Shown: piece by piece, positions 32,869-42,599 of the stretch | How the letters are laid out: each line of letters opens with the position of its first letter | Position numbering within the stretch: position 1 is the first letter of the stretch | NCBI GenBank assembly: GCA_015832175.1 | Contig: WJXW01000003.1 | Span: 744,001 to 808,000, forward strand | From: Paraphaeosphaeria minitans | Taxonomy: Eukaryota > Ascomycota > Dothideomycetes > Pleosporales > Didymosphaeriaceae | DNA: 64,000 nt | Reading direction: 5' to 3' | Program-made: the position numbers and the translations under genes | Notes under the pieces: model-generated | The model's database searches: none | Told to the model about the DNA's origin: nothing | What the model saw: the letters and a program-made list of their open reading frames with translations, nothing else

Positions 32869-33374
32869 GGGCCTGTTCGGTGGGCGTGATCTCAAATCGT
32901 GATCTGGGCTTGATCTCGCCCAGTTTCAGTAAAGCGCTAGCGTAGAATTTTTTGTTAGTGTAGCTATACAGATTGTTCTCAAGACCTACTTCTAACGTAC
33001 TTAGATTAATTTATGTTTAGTAATTATCTATTTAAAAGTCTTATTTTATTAAATTTTAGTATTATTAATTAATCCTCTATACTAACTCTAAGTACTCTAG
33101 TGTGTAAGGCGTTATAATAGCTCTTATAAAGCTTAACGCCTACTTTATTACTAACATTAACTCTTTTTTTTTAATTATAGACACTAGTGTTATTCCTATT
33201 AATATTTATAGCGTTGCTAACACCTAGAAGAAGCTAGAGTTAGAGTTTATAGTTACTATATATAATTAAGACACTCCTTTTAGCACTTATAGAGTAGATA
33301 GAGGACTATAGGCAATATATAAATACTAGTTATAAAGTAATAGCGTAGCGCATAGTAGCTAAAAACATAGTTTT

Positions 33375-34416
33375 TGTCTATATAGTTTATCGTATAAACA
33401 GCACTAAGTAAAATAGGGGCCTGCCTACCTATAGGGACCCGCACAAGGACCCACTACTTAGGTTAGCGCTAAGGGCCTATTCGGTAGGCGTGATCTTAAA
33501 TCGTGATCTGGGCTTAATCTTGCCTAGTTTTAGTAAAGCGCTAGCGTAGAATTTTTTATTAGTGTAGCTATACAAATTATTCTTAAGACCCGCTTCTAAC
33601 GTATCTATATTAACCTATATTTAGTAACTACCTATTTAAAAGTCTTATCTTATTAAACTTTAGTGTTATTAATTAATCCTTTATACTAACTCTAAGTACT
33701 CTAGCGCGTAAGGCGTTGTAAGAGCTCTTATAAAGCTTAATACTTACTCTATTACTAACGTTAACTCTTTTTCCTCTATTATAGACGCTAGCGTTATCTC
33801 TATTAACATTTATAGCGTCGCTAACGCCTAGAGGGAGCTAGGGTTAGAGTTTATAGTTACTATATATCTAAAGTTGTTGCTATTAACACTTTTATAATAC
33901 CTATAAGGGCTTCTCTACTAAGTATTACAGCGTTAAAAAGCTCTAAAATTAGGCGAGATAGACCTCCTAACCTTATACTTAGTTTAACTTATAATCTTAC
34001 GCTTAAATAGGTATAAACGTAGATTCTATTAGTACTAGTAGGGTTTAATTTAGCTAGTTAATTGCTTCTAGATTAGACCTCTATTTATAACGTTAAGATT
34101 ACGCTTAAACTAAACACAGCGTGATCTTAATATAAGCCTAACTAGATCTAGTAATTAAGATGAGATTAAGCCTCTAGATCACGTCTACCGAACAGGCCCT
34201 AAGAGGCAGAGACTTTATAAGGCCCTGCCTGCCTATAAGGACCCGCATAAGGACCCACTGCTTAGGTTAGCGCTAAGAGGCAGAGACTTTATAAGGTCCT
34301 TAGTGCCCCTTTATATAATAGATAAGACGTAATTAATTAAACCTACTTCTTACCCTTTGTATAATAGTATACTATTAACCCTTAAATGCTTAATTATAGA
34401 TTAAGCCAAACCTACA
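33375..34416 (+). repeat. Left LTR of family C, split by a MITE
   Basis: Subtracting the MITE and its 3 bp duplication (730 bp) from 1042 bp leaves exactly 312 bp, the length of the solo copy at 37664 and of both LTRs in the palindrome at 50030. It contains two tandem copies of a 74 bp unit carrying CAGAGACTTTATAAGG. Confidence 0.88.
33473..34199. mobile_element. Tourist-like MITE, 727 bp, TAA duplication
   Basis: Terminal inverted repeats of about 24 bp: GGGCCTATTCGGTAGGCG at the left and CGTCTACCGAACAGGCCC at the right. TAA flanks both sides (33470-33472 and 34200-34202), and the empty site TTAGCGCTAAGAGGCAG is seen in other copies of the LTR, which proves the insertion. The left 395 bp resemble the Harbinger end at 32869, so this is probably an internally deleted derivative moved by that transposase. 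No coding capacity. Confidence 0.92.
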
Positions 34417-34542
34417 CTAATTAGTAGTTAATTCTAATTTAACTATAAACTAGTAAGGTCTAAAGACGAAGCGCCCTGTAAGCTAGATACGTAGGCTCTG
34501 TATTGTTACCTTTACTAGAGATCGAATTTTAGATTATATAAT

Positions 34543-34758
34543 TATAAGGTCTAGTTATAGGCAATAGTACTTGCTTCACACTAGGAAGGACAGTGAAAGG
34601 ATAACTCTAGTAAAATTAATAGAATAATACTTATCTTGTATAGAGTTAGCGCGCGGCGTAGGTTTTACGCAGCTAGCTTACTTAGCGCACAGATCCTCTA
34701 TAAGGCCTTGGCGCTAGATACCACAACACCACAATAATATCGTGATCTACCTGTTATA
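34543..34758 (-). repeat. Solo LTR of gypsy family A, 216 bp
   Basis: Exactly 216 bp, same as the LTRs of the element at 40373-47117, in the same orientation. Flanked by ATAAT at 34538-34542 and 34759-34763. The related palindrome at 50030 shows the uninterrupted site (GTATAATAAGTAG), confirming the insertion. Left by recombination between the LTRs of a former full element. Confidence 0.92.
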
Positions 34759-34867
34759 ATAATAAGTAGAAACAAAGTGCGCACATTTATAAAGAGTCGC
34801 ATAATCTAGTCTAAGCTATTCTATAGAAAAGAAAAGAGATAGTAAACTCCCTTACAACCCTAAAAAA

Positions 34868-34960
34868 CATATTATATAATTAAACTAGCGATGACTAAAC
34901 GCAAATATATTACACGATTAAACTAGTAATAACTAAACATAAACACGTCGCACAACTAAG
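34868..34960. repeat. About 39 bp tandem repeat in the family C leader
   Basis: Units of the form ATTAAACTAGYRATAACTAAAC recur about every 39 bp here and in each arm of the palindrome (50575-50635 and 50650-50715). The repeats lie in the 5' internal region of family C. Confidence 0.65.
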
Positions 34961-37055
34961 AAAGATAATAATAATAACATAGCCTTAAGACTAGGAGACT
35001 TCCTAGAGGAACTATAACCTAAGAACGTTATGTAATAATTAATACTACCTCTTTAGTAAGAAGACAAAGTAATATAGCTTTAATAAGTAAAGGAAGTAAT
35101 AAATATTAAGGCTATTACCTTAAGAGGAGAGATTATATAAAAGTACTAGATAGATAGAGTAGATCTACATAGCTACTTACCCTTTTCTTTAAAATAGCTA
35201 AACACTTATATAGTATATATAATTACGTAATATCGCGTAAGCAGCCTTAAAGGTAAAGAGGTAATCTTTTTTTTTACTAAAAATTTTAATAACTAGAAAG
35301 AGAGAACCTTTAAAAAGATTAGTTATATAGTAAGAAGAGAGCTTATTACTTTTCTTATAAAAAAAGACTTTGTCGCTACTAATATTATAATAAAGGACAC
35401 CTATATAAAGAAACTCTTTAGACTGTTATAGCTTAATTATAAGCTATAGACCCTTTATATAGTAATACTACAACTGTAACTTAAACTACTTCGCCCGATC
35501 CTAATAATATAACCTACACTATCTATAGGTAATACATATATATATAGAGCACAGCTAGGGCCTATCCCTATATATATAAGGATAGAGACACTATATGTAG
35601 AGCCACACTAGTAGGAGTAGCCTAAAACCTAGACTGCTTTTACCTAACAAACCACATTATATAAAGAGGCTAGACACTCCTAGTCTCCTTAATAACTAGG
35701 AGATTATACTTCTATCTAGCTAAATAAAATTATCATCTTTTAGAGGGCTTAGAGTAAAGAGAATAACTACACTAAAAGGCTGTATAATATCCTAGTAGAC
35801 AAGATAAAAGTCTTTAGAGAACTATACTATAGGCTAGGCATACTATAGAACTAGTATATAAATATCTTCTTAGGAATCCTTTCTAATTATGTAAGCACCT
35901 ACTACCTTTACAACATTAGACTAGGACTTCTATAGGATAAATTGTATAATAGACTAAATAGGCACTTTAATACTAGTGTTAATTATAATTAGTACTAGAT
36001 AAACTAGACCACTCTTACTTTTAAACGCTATAAAAGGGATAATCTAGCCCTATATTATATAAGGCCCTAGAAGTAATAATTAATAAGCTTACCTTAGCCT
36101 AAAGGGCTTTTAGATAAGGCTTTAGTAGTAAACTATAACTATACACTACTATTATATAAGTATACTGCAGCTATCCTAACCTTAAATAAGCTATATTTAA
36201 TTCTAAAAATATAATAGAAGGCTTACTTAGTAACTTTTATATATTACTCTAAGTTACTAAAGATAAGAAGAAGTTATAGTTCTTTTAAGATAGGAAAGAG
36301 GTCTACTACACTAATTAATAATATAATAATCCTAATTATATAAGAGGATCTAGCCCCTCTAGAGGTAGAACAATCTTTAGACTAAAAAAAAGAGGTAACT
36401 TTAAAAGTTTAAGCTCTTACACAAAGTAGAAATACTTTATATACTATAAAGAAGAATACTAGTCTACTAACTATCTACTAAGAGATACCTAGTAAGCTAG
36501 AAGTCAATACATATTATTATATACTAACTTCTATAAACATAAACCCTCTACTATAGATGTATAAGTATATATTCTTAACTTTAAAGGAGAGCTAGAGGAT
36601 AAAGACTATTACATAAAAGAGGAGGAAGATAAATAAAACTAATAGAGTAATAAAGTAGAAGTATAAAAGGCTACTTTATACTTTACTTCTACTATATACC
36701 TTTATTATATAACTAGAAGATATTCTTCTATACCTATTTACTAAGACCTAGCGCTAAGTATTATACTATTTAATACCCTACTTTCTATTTGCGCATAGGA
36801 TATATACCTAGAAAGAGCCTTATTATATATTACAACTCTACTACTATATAAAAGGGTAGAGTAAGAACTAAGTAGGCTAGCTATTACTACTTATTTATAT
36901 AAGAGTAAGTGTAAATAGGACCTCTACTATATAGTAACACTACACCTACCTTACAACTTATTTTAATAGGGGAAGGCCAACTGTATAGATAGAAAAGGAT
37001 AAGAAAGGGAAGCGTATAATAGACGTAAGCTATTATATAAAAGAAAAGTTGCTAG

Positions 37056-37293
37056 TATCTATATAGTTTATTGTACAAATAGCACTAAGTAAAATAGAGG
37101 CCTGTCTACCTATAGGGACCTGTATAAGGACCCACTGCTTAGGTTAGCGCTAAGAGGCAGAGACTTTATAAGGTCCTTAGTGCCCCTTTATACAATAGAC
37201 AAGACGTAATTAATTAAACCTACTTCTTACCCTTTGCACGATAGTATACTATTAACCCTTAAATGCTTAATTATAGATTAAGCCAAACCTATA
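37056..37293 (+). repeat. Right LTR of family C, 238 bp
   Basis: Aligns with the 312 bp LTR but has only one of the two 74 bp units, exactly accounting for the difference. Heavily RIPped (TATCTATATAG where the solo copy has TGTCTGTACAG in reverse). Confidence 0.85.
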
Positions 37294-37329
37294 GTTTTAG
37301 TGTTTCTACTAAGTGTAGTGTTATCTATC

Positions 37330-38440
37330 TAGTAGTATAAAAATTAATATAATAACTATAAAGTAGACTAGAAAGTCTGGTAAGAGCTAAATAACTTCTC
37401 TAGATTTACTATAAATAAATTTAGCGTTATTATAAAAAATAGCTAGGCGCTAATAAAGTATTTTAAAAAATACTTAAACTTTTAAAAATATTATATAAAG
37501 CCTCTAGTGTATAAAAACCTATACTAGTCACTATTTAACAGCGTAATAACTAATAGAGCTAGGGCAAAAGATATTAATTAATTAATTATAGTAATAGTTA
37601 AAAGTAATAGCGAGAAGGATAGTAATAAGGCAAAGACTCTAGAGCCTTATAAAAGGCGTATAGTGTTGGTTTGGCTTAATCTGCAATCAAGCATTTAAGG
37701 GTTGATAGTATACTATTGTGCGAAGGGTGAGAAGTAGGTTCAATTAATTACGTCTGGTCTATCGTACAAAGGGGCACTAAGGACCTTATAAAGTCTCTGC
37801 CTCTTAGCGCTGACCTAAGCAGGGGGTCCTTGTGCGGGTCCTTATAGGTAGGCAGGGCCTTATAAAGTCTCTGCCTCTTAGCGCTAACCTAAGTAGTGGG
37901 TCCTTGTGCGGGTCCCTACAGGTAGGCAGGCCCCTATTTCACTTAGTGCTATTTGTACGATAAACTGTACAGACATATAGAGATATTAGCTATAGTAGAG
38001 AAATCTTATAAAAAGATAATTTTAGCTAATAAGTTAAGTAAGTAGATTAGTAATATAGCTATAGAAATTAGAGAATTAGTAGAAACTCTACTAAAGGATC
38101 CCTAGTAGGAGGTAATTAATTATTTAATAAAAATGTATAGCGTCCTAGATTACTACTTAAAGATGCTAATTACTAAGCGTTTTAAGTTACTTTTTATTAC
38201 TAAGCTCTATCTAAGCCTTAAGTCTTAATTAGTATAGAAAACCTAAGTAAAAAATAAAGTAAATAAGTAGCTAGATATCCTACGCGATAAGTAGCTACGG
38301 CTATATACTATTAGGCTAACTTAGAAGGGTAATAGTAAGTTAAAAAAAAAGTAGGTTATAAAGTTTTTATAGAAAGTTAATAAATATATAAAAGTAAATT
38401 AGTATAATGCGCTAAGACTAGTAATAGTAGTCTATACACT
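37330..38440 (+). pseudogene. Myb/SANT-like DNA-binding protein of the Harbinger element (RIPped)
   Basis: On the plus strand near 37358-37570 the frame reads KVW-ELNNFSRFT, then VIIKNS-ALIKYFKKYLNF and YYIKPLVYKNLY-SLFNSV, with stops where Trp or Gln is expected. This is the pattern of the Myb_DNA-bind_3 / SANT-like domain (W..L......W.ALI..., K.PxYd.L..lf). PIF/Harbinger elements normally carry such a second gene to bring the transposase to the nucleus and DNA. A solo LTR interrupts it at 37664. No intact protein is possible. Confidence 0.6.
37664..37975 (-). repeat. Solo LTR of family C, 312 bp, little RIP
   Basis: Starts TGTTGGTTTGGC and ends CTGTACAGACA, flanked by a perfect TATAG duplication (37659-37663 and 37976-37980). 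Unlike its surroundings it keeps CA and TG dinucleotides (CAATCAAGCA, GTGCGAAGGGTGAG), so it arrived late or escaped mutation. It defines the true ends of family C. Confidence 0.93.
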
Positions 38441-38449
38441 AGTTAGTGT

Positions 38450-38940
38450 TTTACTTACCCTTTAAAGTATTACTATTCTAGTAATCTACACCTTCTTTTT
38501 TACACCTTACTTTTCTAAATTACTTATTTATATAATGCTTATATATCCTCTACTATTTCCTTACACTATAACTCCTACTCCTCCCTTATTAAAAACTAAT
38601 TTATTAGGTGTTAATCCTCTATAATAGTAACCTTTTAGCAAAAGTTCTTATACTACTTACTAGCGTACGTAGGTAGTTACTTAAAGTCCTTACCTACGCT
38701 ACTTATTTAATTAATTAGATTATATATAGCTATAAGAGTGTATATAAGCTTACCTTAAGTTGTAATATTAAATTTATAAAACTTATTAAAAATCCTCTAA
38801 TAATCCTTAAAGACGCTAAACGTACGCTTAATAATATTTTAGAAACTACTATATTAGTAATTAAATAGCTCCTCTACTATTTAAGGCCTACTTGTAAAGA
38901 GGAGGTAGAGGCTAGAGGATAAAGGGTAACCTTCTAAACC
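38450..38940 (-). pseudogene. PIF/Harbinger transposase, C-terminal part (RIPped)
   Basis: Minus-strand frame from about 38930 to 38600 reads GLEGYPLSSSLYLLFTSRP, EELFNY, then NIIKRTFSVFKDY-RIFNK and LIYTLIAIYNLIN, with stops at Trp/Gln positions. This matches the HARBI1-type nuclease: the GYPL block, the NVIERxFGVLKxRF block with its catalytic Glu region (Glu replaced by Lys here) and the terminal A.xLHN(F/L)I block. It fits the GGGCC termini nearby. Confidence 0.75.
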
Positions 38941-38999
38941 TTCTAGTACCTTCTCTCCCCTAGTACTAGTTACCTAGAATAGTAGAGACTAGAGTAATA

Positions 39000-39354
39000 G
39001 AGGGTAGATTGAACGTAGTTAAATAGAGCAATAAAACCTTAGGTATAGGCTTAGAATTGCTATCTAGGATAGAGAGTACACGTAGAAGGTAACTCTCCTT
39101 ATATATATATAGTAGAGATTCTAGAGTATTCTACTTAGTAATTCTCTACTATCTATAACGTCACCTATAACGTCACCTATGACGTCACCTTATGACGTCA
39201 CCTATAACGTCACCTATAACGTCACCTTATAACGTCACCTATAACGTTACCTAGTATCCATAGGGCTATAACGTTATAATGACATCATTATAGAAAGTTC
39301 TAGAACATAGAAAAGGTAACTCTAGGAACCTTTAAAGGTTACCTATTCCTTACA
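39000..39354 (-). repeat. Copia 3' LTR (outer end approximate)
   Basis: On the minus strand the LTR starts TGTAAGGAATAGG at 39354, right after the polypurine tract. It contains a TATATATATA stretch (about 39101-39110) and the CRE-like array. The end facing the Harbinger transposase could not be fixed. Confidence 0.55.
39155..39251. promoter_or_regulatory. Eight-unit array of CRE-like TGACGTCA sites in the copia LTR
   Basis: Within about 97 bp the unit CCTATRACGTCA repeats eight times at 11-13 bp spacing. Two copies keep the full TGACGTCA palindrome (ATF/CREB-type bZIP site); most of the others read TAACGTCA, which is one CpA-to-TpA change (TG to TA) from it. The ancestral array was probably all TGACGTCA. 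Confidence 0.7.
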
Positions 39355-39485
39355 CACCCCCTTAACCTTTAATAGGTTTCTAGGGTAATAAATATCCCTT
39401 TTTTTAATTATTATAGGGATTAAATAATTTCTTTAAGCTAGTCCCTTTAAAACAATTTAGAGGACTTTTTAGCCTTATTTTTTCT

Positions 39486-40372
39486 TTAGGTTTTATTTAA
39501 ACCTATAGCTTTATAAAAAGCTTCTAGTTTAGGCTTACTTATAGCCTTTGTGAGAATATCTACTAGAAGAATACTAGTATTAATATAAACTAGTTTAATC
39601 TTGTTCTCTAGCACGTTTTGTCTTAGGAAGTAATAGGAAATATCTATATGCTTAGTTCTAGTATAGTAAATAGGGTTTTTAGCTAGATCTAAAGCAGATT
39701 GGCTATCACTTTCTATAGTGCTTAAGGAGTTAAAATTATAATACTCCTTTAAAGGTAGGAAACTAAATAGTTCCTTTATAAAAGTATTTAGGTATAAAGA
39801 CTCTTTAGTAGCTTCTTTTAAAGCCATATATTCAGCTTCTGCGCTACTTAGGGCAACAGTTTTTTGTAGTTTCGATAGCCAGGATATGGCTACTCTATTA
39901 CTAGAGGTATCTAGTAGAAATAGGTTACCTATAGTAGATTTTCTAGAGTCTAAATCACCCCCCCAATCTGAATCACTAATCCCTATTAAGTCTAGGGATT
40001 TAGATTAGTTTAGAGATAAATCTAGTTTATAATCTTGTGTTTTAACTAGATAACTCCATAAATAGTCTAGATATTTATAGTGTTCTAGACTAGGATTTGC
40101 CATAAACCTTGCCAAATAATTTATATAAAAGGCTAGGTCTAGCCGAGAATAGATAGTTAGATAGATTAGACTACCTATCTCTTGTTAGTATAAATTAGTT
40201 AATTCTAGATTAGGTTCTTCTAGATTTTTCACTAGTTTTAGCCCTATAGGTAGGGGTAGATCTTTTGGTTTATTTCCCTCCCTATTATACTTTGTAAGTA
40301 TTTTCTTTGTAAATAAATATTGGGAAATTTTAATTATATTTAGTTCTCTATTCCTTATAATTTCTATACCTA
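39486..40372 (-). pseudogene. Copia reverse transcriptase C-terminus and RNase H
   Basis: Minus-strand frames contain IEIIRNRELNIIKISQYLF (the LGIEI region of copia RT), the ISDSDWGGD and KTVALSSAEAEYMAL motifs and KHIDISYYFLR of copia RNase H; the last 113 codons are open (39827-39486). The upstream half of the same frame resumes at 47118 on the other side of the gypsy insertion. Scattered TAG codons disrupt it. Confidence 0.88.
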
Positions 40373-40588
40373 TGTGAGGTCTGGTTATAGGCAATAGTAC
40401 TTGCTTCACACCAGGAAGGACAGTGAAAGGATAACTCTAGTAATATTAATAAAATAATACTTATCTTGTGTTAAGTTAACGCGCAGTATAGGTTTTGCGC
40501 AGCTAGCTTACTTAGCGCATAGACTTTCTATAAGGCCTTAGCGCTAGATACTATAACACTACAATAATATTGTAATCTACCTGTTACA
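40373..40588 (-). repeat. 3' LTR of gypsy family A
   Basis: 216 bp; on the plus strand it starts TGTGAGGTCTGG and ends CCTGTTACA. It keeps the unmutated TG start lost in the 5' copy. Confidence 0.9.
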
Positions 40589-42599
40589 GAACTTCCCCCT
40601 CTAGCTATAGTCCTTTGTAGTATACTATAGCCTTAATAAAAACCTTACCCTATAGGAAAGGAAAAGAGTATCTATAGGGGTGCACGTTACGTACGTAATA
40701 ATAGCGTGTTATAAGTAAATAGCATACGTTATAAACATATTACGCGTATTATTTATTGTAAGGCTCTTACGCCTTCTGTTTACTATAGCCTCTTATAATA
40801 TAGGGTAATAGGGCTATATAGTGTTAATGTTGTTTTAATCTTTATGTGCTCTCTATCTATATAATATATGTATAACTTATTCTTAGTATAGATAGAGCGC
40901 TTAATCTTTAAATAACTTCCTTAATTACTTAAGATGCTGTACTACCTAGTACCTAAATATATTAAGAAGTCTAATCTCTATAATACTACTATCTTTGCGT
41001 TTAGCAGAAATACTAAGTGCGTAGACTATAATATAGTGCTTATAACTTATATACACTGCGCGTAGAACTTAGTAAAGCTTTCTAAAAACTATACTAAAGA
41101 TAATAATAAGCGCTATAACTATTATATTAAAGGTAATCGCAGAGGGTGCGACTTAGTATGTCTAGAGTTATACGTTATATATACGCTTTAGCTAATACTT
41201 ATAGGTGCTAAAGGCGATAAATAGGCGCTTTAATCGCCTATACGCCTTTTATAACTACTACTATATTATAGTTATAGAGACTTTAGGTAGGCAGCGTAAG
41301 ACAGATAAGTGTGTAAAAATAGTAGGCCTAAAACTAGCTTATTACTAGAAGTAATTTAACTTAGAACTAGCTAACTGCTAGCGTATTATAGCTTATATTA
41401 GTACACTTATAGGTGTAGCAACCTAGGTGCCTACTACTAGCCCTTAGTATCTAGGCTTAATCCTAGTAGAGTAGCGTTAGAGTACTAATACTTTTAAGGC
41501 GATTATTCCCCTTATATAGTAGATAGTAAGTTCGCACCTTTCTTACACTTAAAATATATACTAATAACTTATTCTAGGTTAATCTAGCGTCTACTCCTTA
41601 CTATAATAAGGGCGACTTAGATAATAGCAATAAAGAGAGTAGGGAGGAGGTTACTATTAGAGGTGTAGTAGGTAAGAATAGTAAAGATAGTAAAAATAAT
41701 AAAGATAATAAGTAGTAGGGGTGTAAGCAGCGCGTAGTTTAGTTAGATTACTTTTTAGAAGCTAGCCTATAGGCCTTAAGTAAATACCCCTAATAAGCTA
41801 TAAGTGCTCCCTAAGCTATAGTGCTTTATAATAATATATATTATATCTGTATTTTATATACTTTTATTATATTCTTTACCTCTTCTTTATATGCGCAGCT
41901 CTTTTCTTTTTAAAAGTTTAAACTAGGTTATCTATATCTTTAAAGTCTAACTTTAGAATCTAGGTGTCTTAAGTCTTATTATAGCTTTTCTAGTAAAGTA
42001 GGTATTACTTTTACCCTTTTTTTATTTACTTAGCTAGGATTTTTTCTACTTTCTAGGCTTCTCTTCCTTTAGGTGTAACCTCTAGTAGCTAGGTGTTAAT
42101 GTCTTCTACTCCTAGCCTTAGTTTCTATTATTTAAGAAGAGAAATATAAAACACGTTATAGATATAATAGTATAGTAAGAGGAGTAGGTAGTATACCTAC
42201 GTTCTAACTGCGTCCTACACTTAGAAGGGCCTAATAAATTTTCTTAATAGCTTCTTACTTAGTTATTAAGGTATATGTATATTCTTTATGCTAAGTAGGA
42301 CTAAGTCGCCTCTCTAGAATAACTCTTACTTATACTTCTTATTATAGTACTAGCTCTAATACTCTTATACTAAGCGTAAGTGCTCTGTAAGTAATATGTA
42401 TACGCTATATATGCGTTTTACTCTCTGAACTATATCTAGTAGCTCCCCCTCTAGCCTACTATCTACAGGAGGCGTAGTAAGGATAGGGTGCTTACTATAT
42501 ACTATATAGAAAGGCGTTATCCTTATTAAATTGTAGATAGAGTTGTTGTATGTAAATTAAGCTATTAGGAGTAGTTTAACCTAGTTTGTTTATAGAGGT

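Larger units (their letters stand above)
33375..37293 (+). mobile_element. Short LTR retrotransposon (family C), complete ends, duplication GTTTT
   Basis: Left LTR 33375-34416 and right LTR 37056-37293 lie in the same orientation, begin TGTCT/TATCT and end TACA/TATA. They are flanked by a perfect 5 bp duplication, GTTTT at 33370-33374 and 37294-37298. Removing the MITE and the solo LTR inside leaves about 3.0 kb, too short for a full pol, so the element is probably non-autonomous. The interior is RIPped with no long frame; a weak gag-like stretch reads on the plus strand near 35900-36050. I see no reverse transcriptase motif. Confidence 0.85.
32869..38950. mobile_element. Degraded autonomous PIF/Harbinger element, interrupted by later insertions
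   Basis: The left end begins GGGCCTGTTCGGTGGGCGTG directly after TAA, matching the GGGCC terminus and TWA target preference of PIF/Harbinger. The first about 395 bp are shared with the MITE at 33473. Past that come element-specific sequence, a 3.9 kb LTR element inserted at 33375, a SANT/Myb-like gene on the plus strand (37330-38440) carrying a solo LTR, and the transposase on the minus strand (38450-38940). The right end was not found: the copia element starts near 38950. Assignment of all pieces to one element is inference from order and family logic. Confidence 0.7.
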
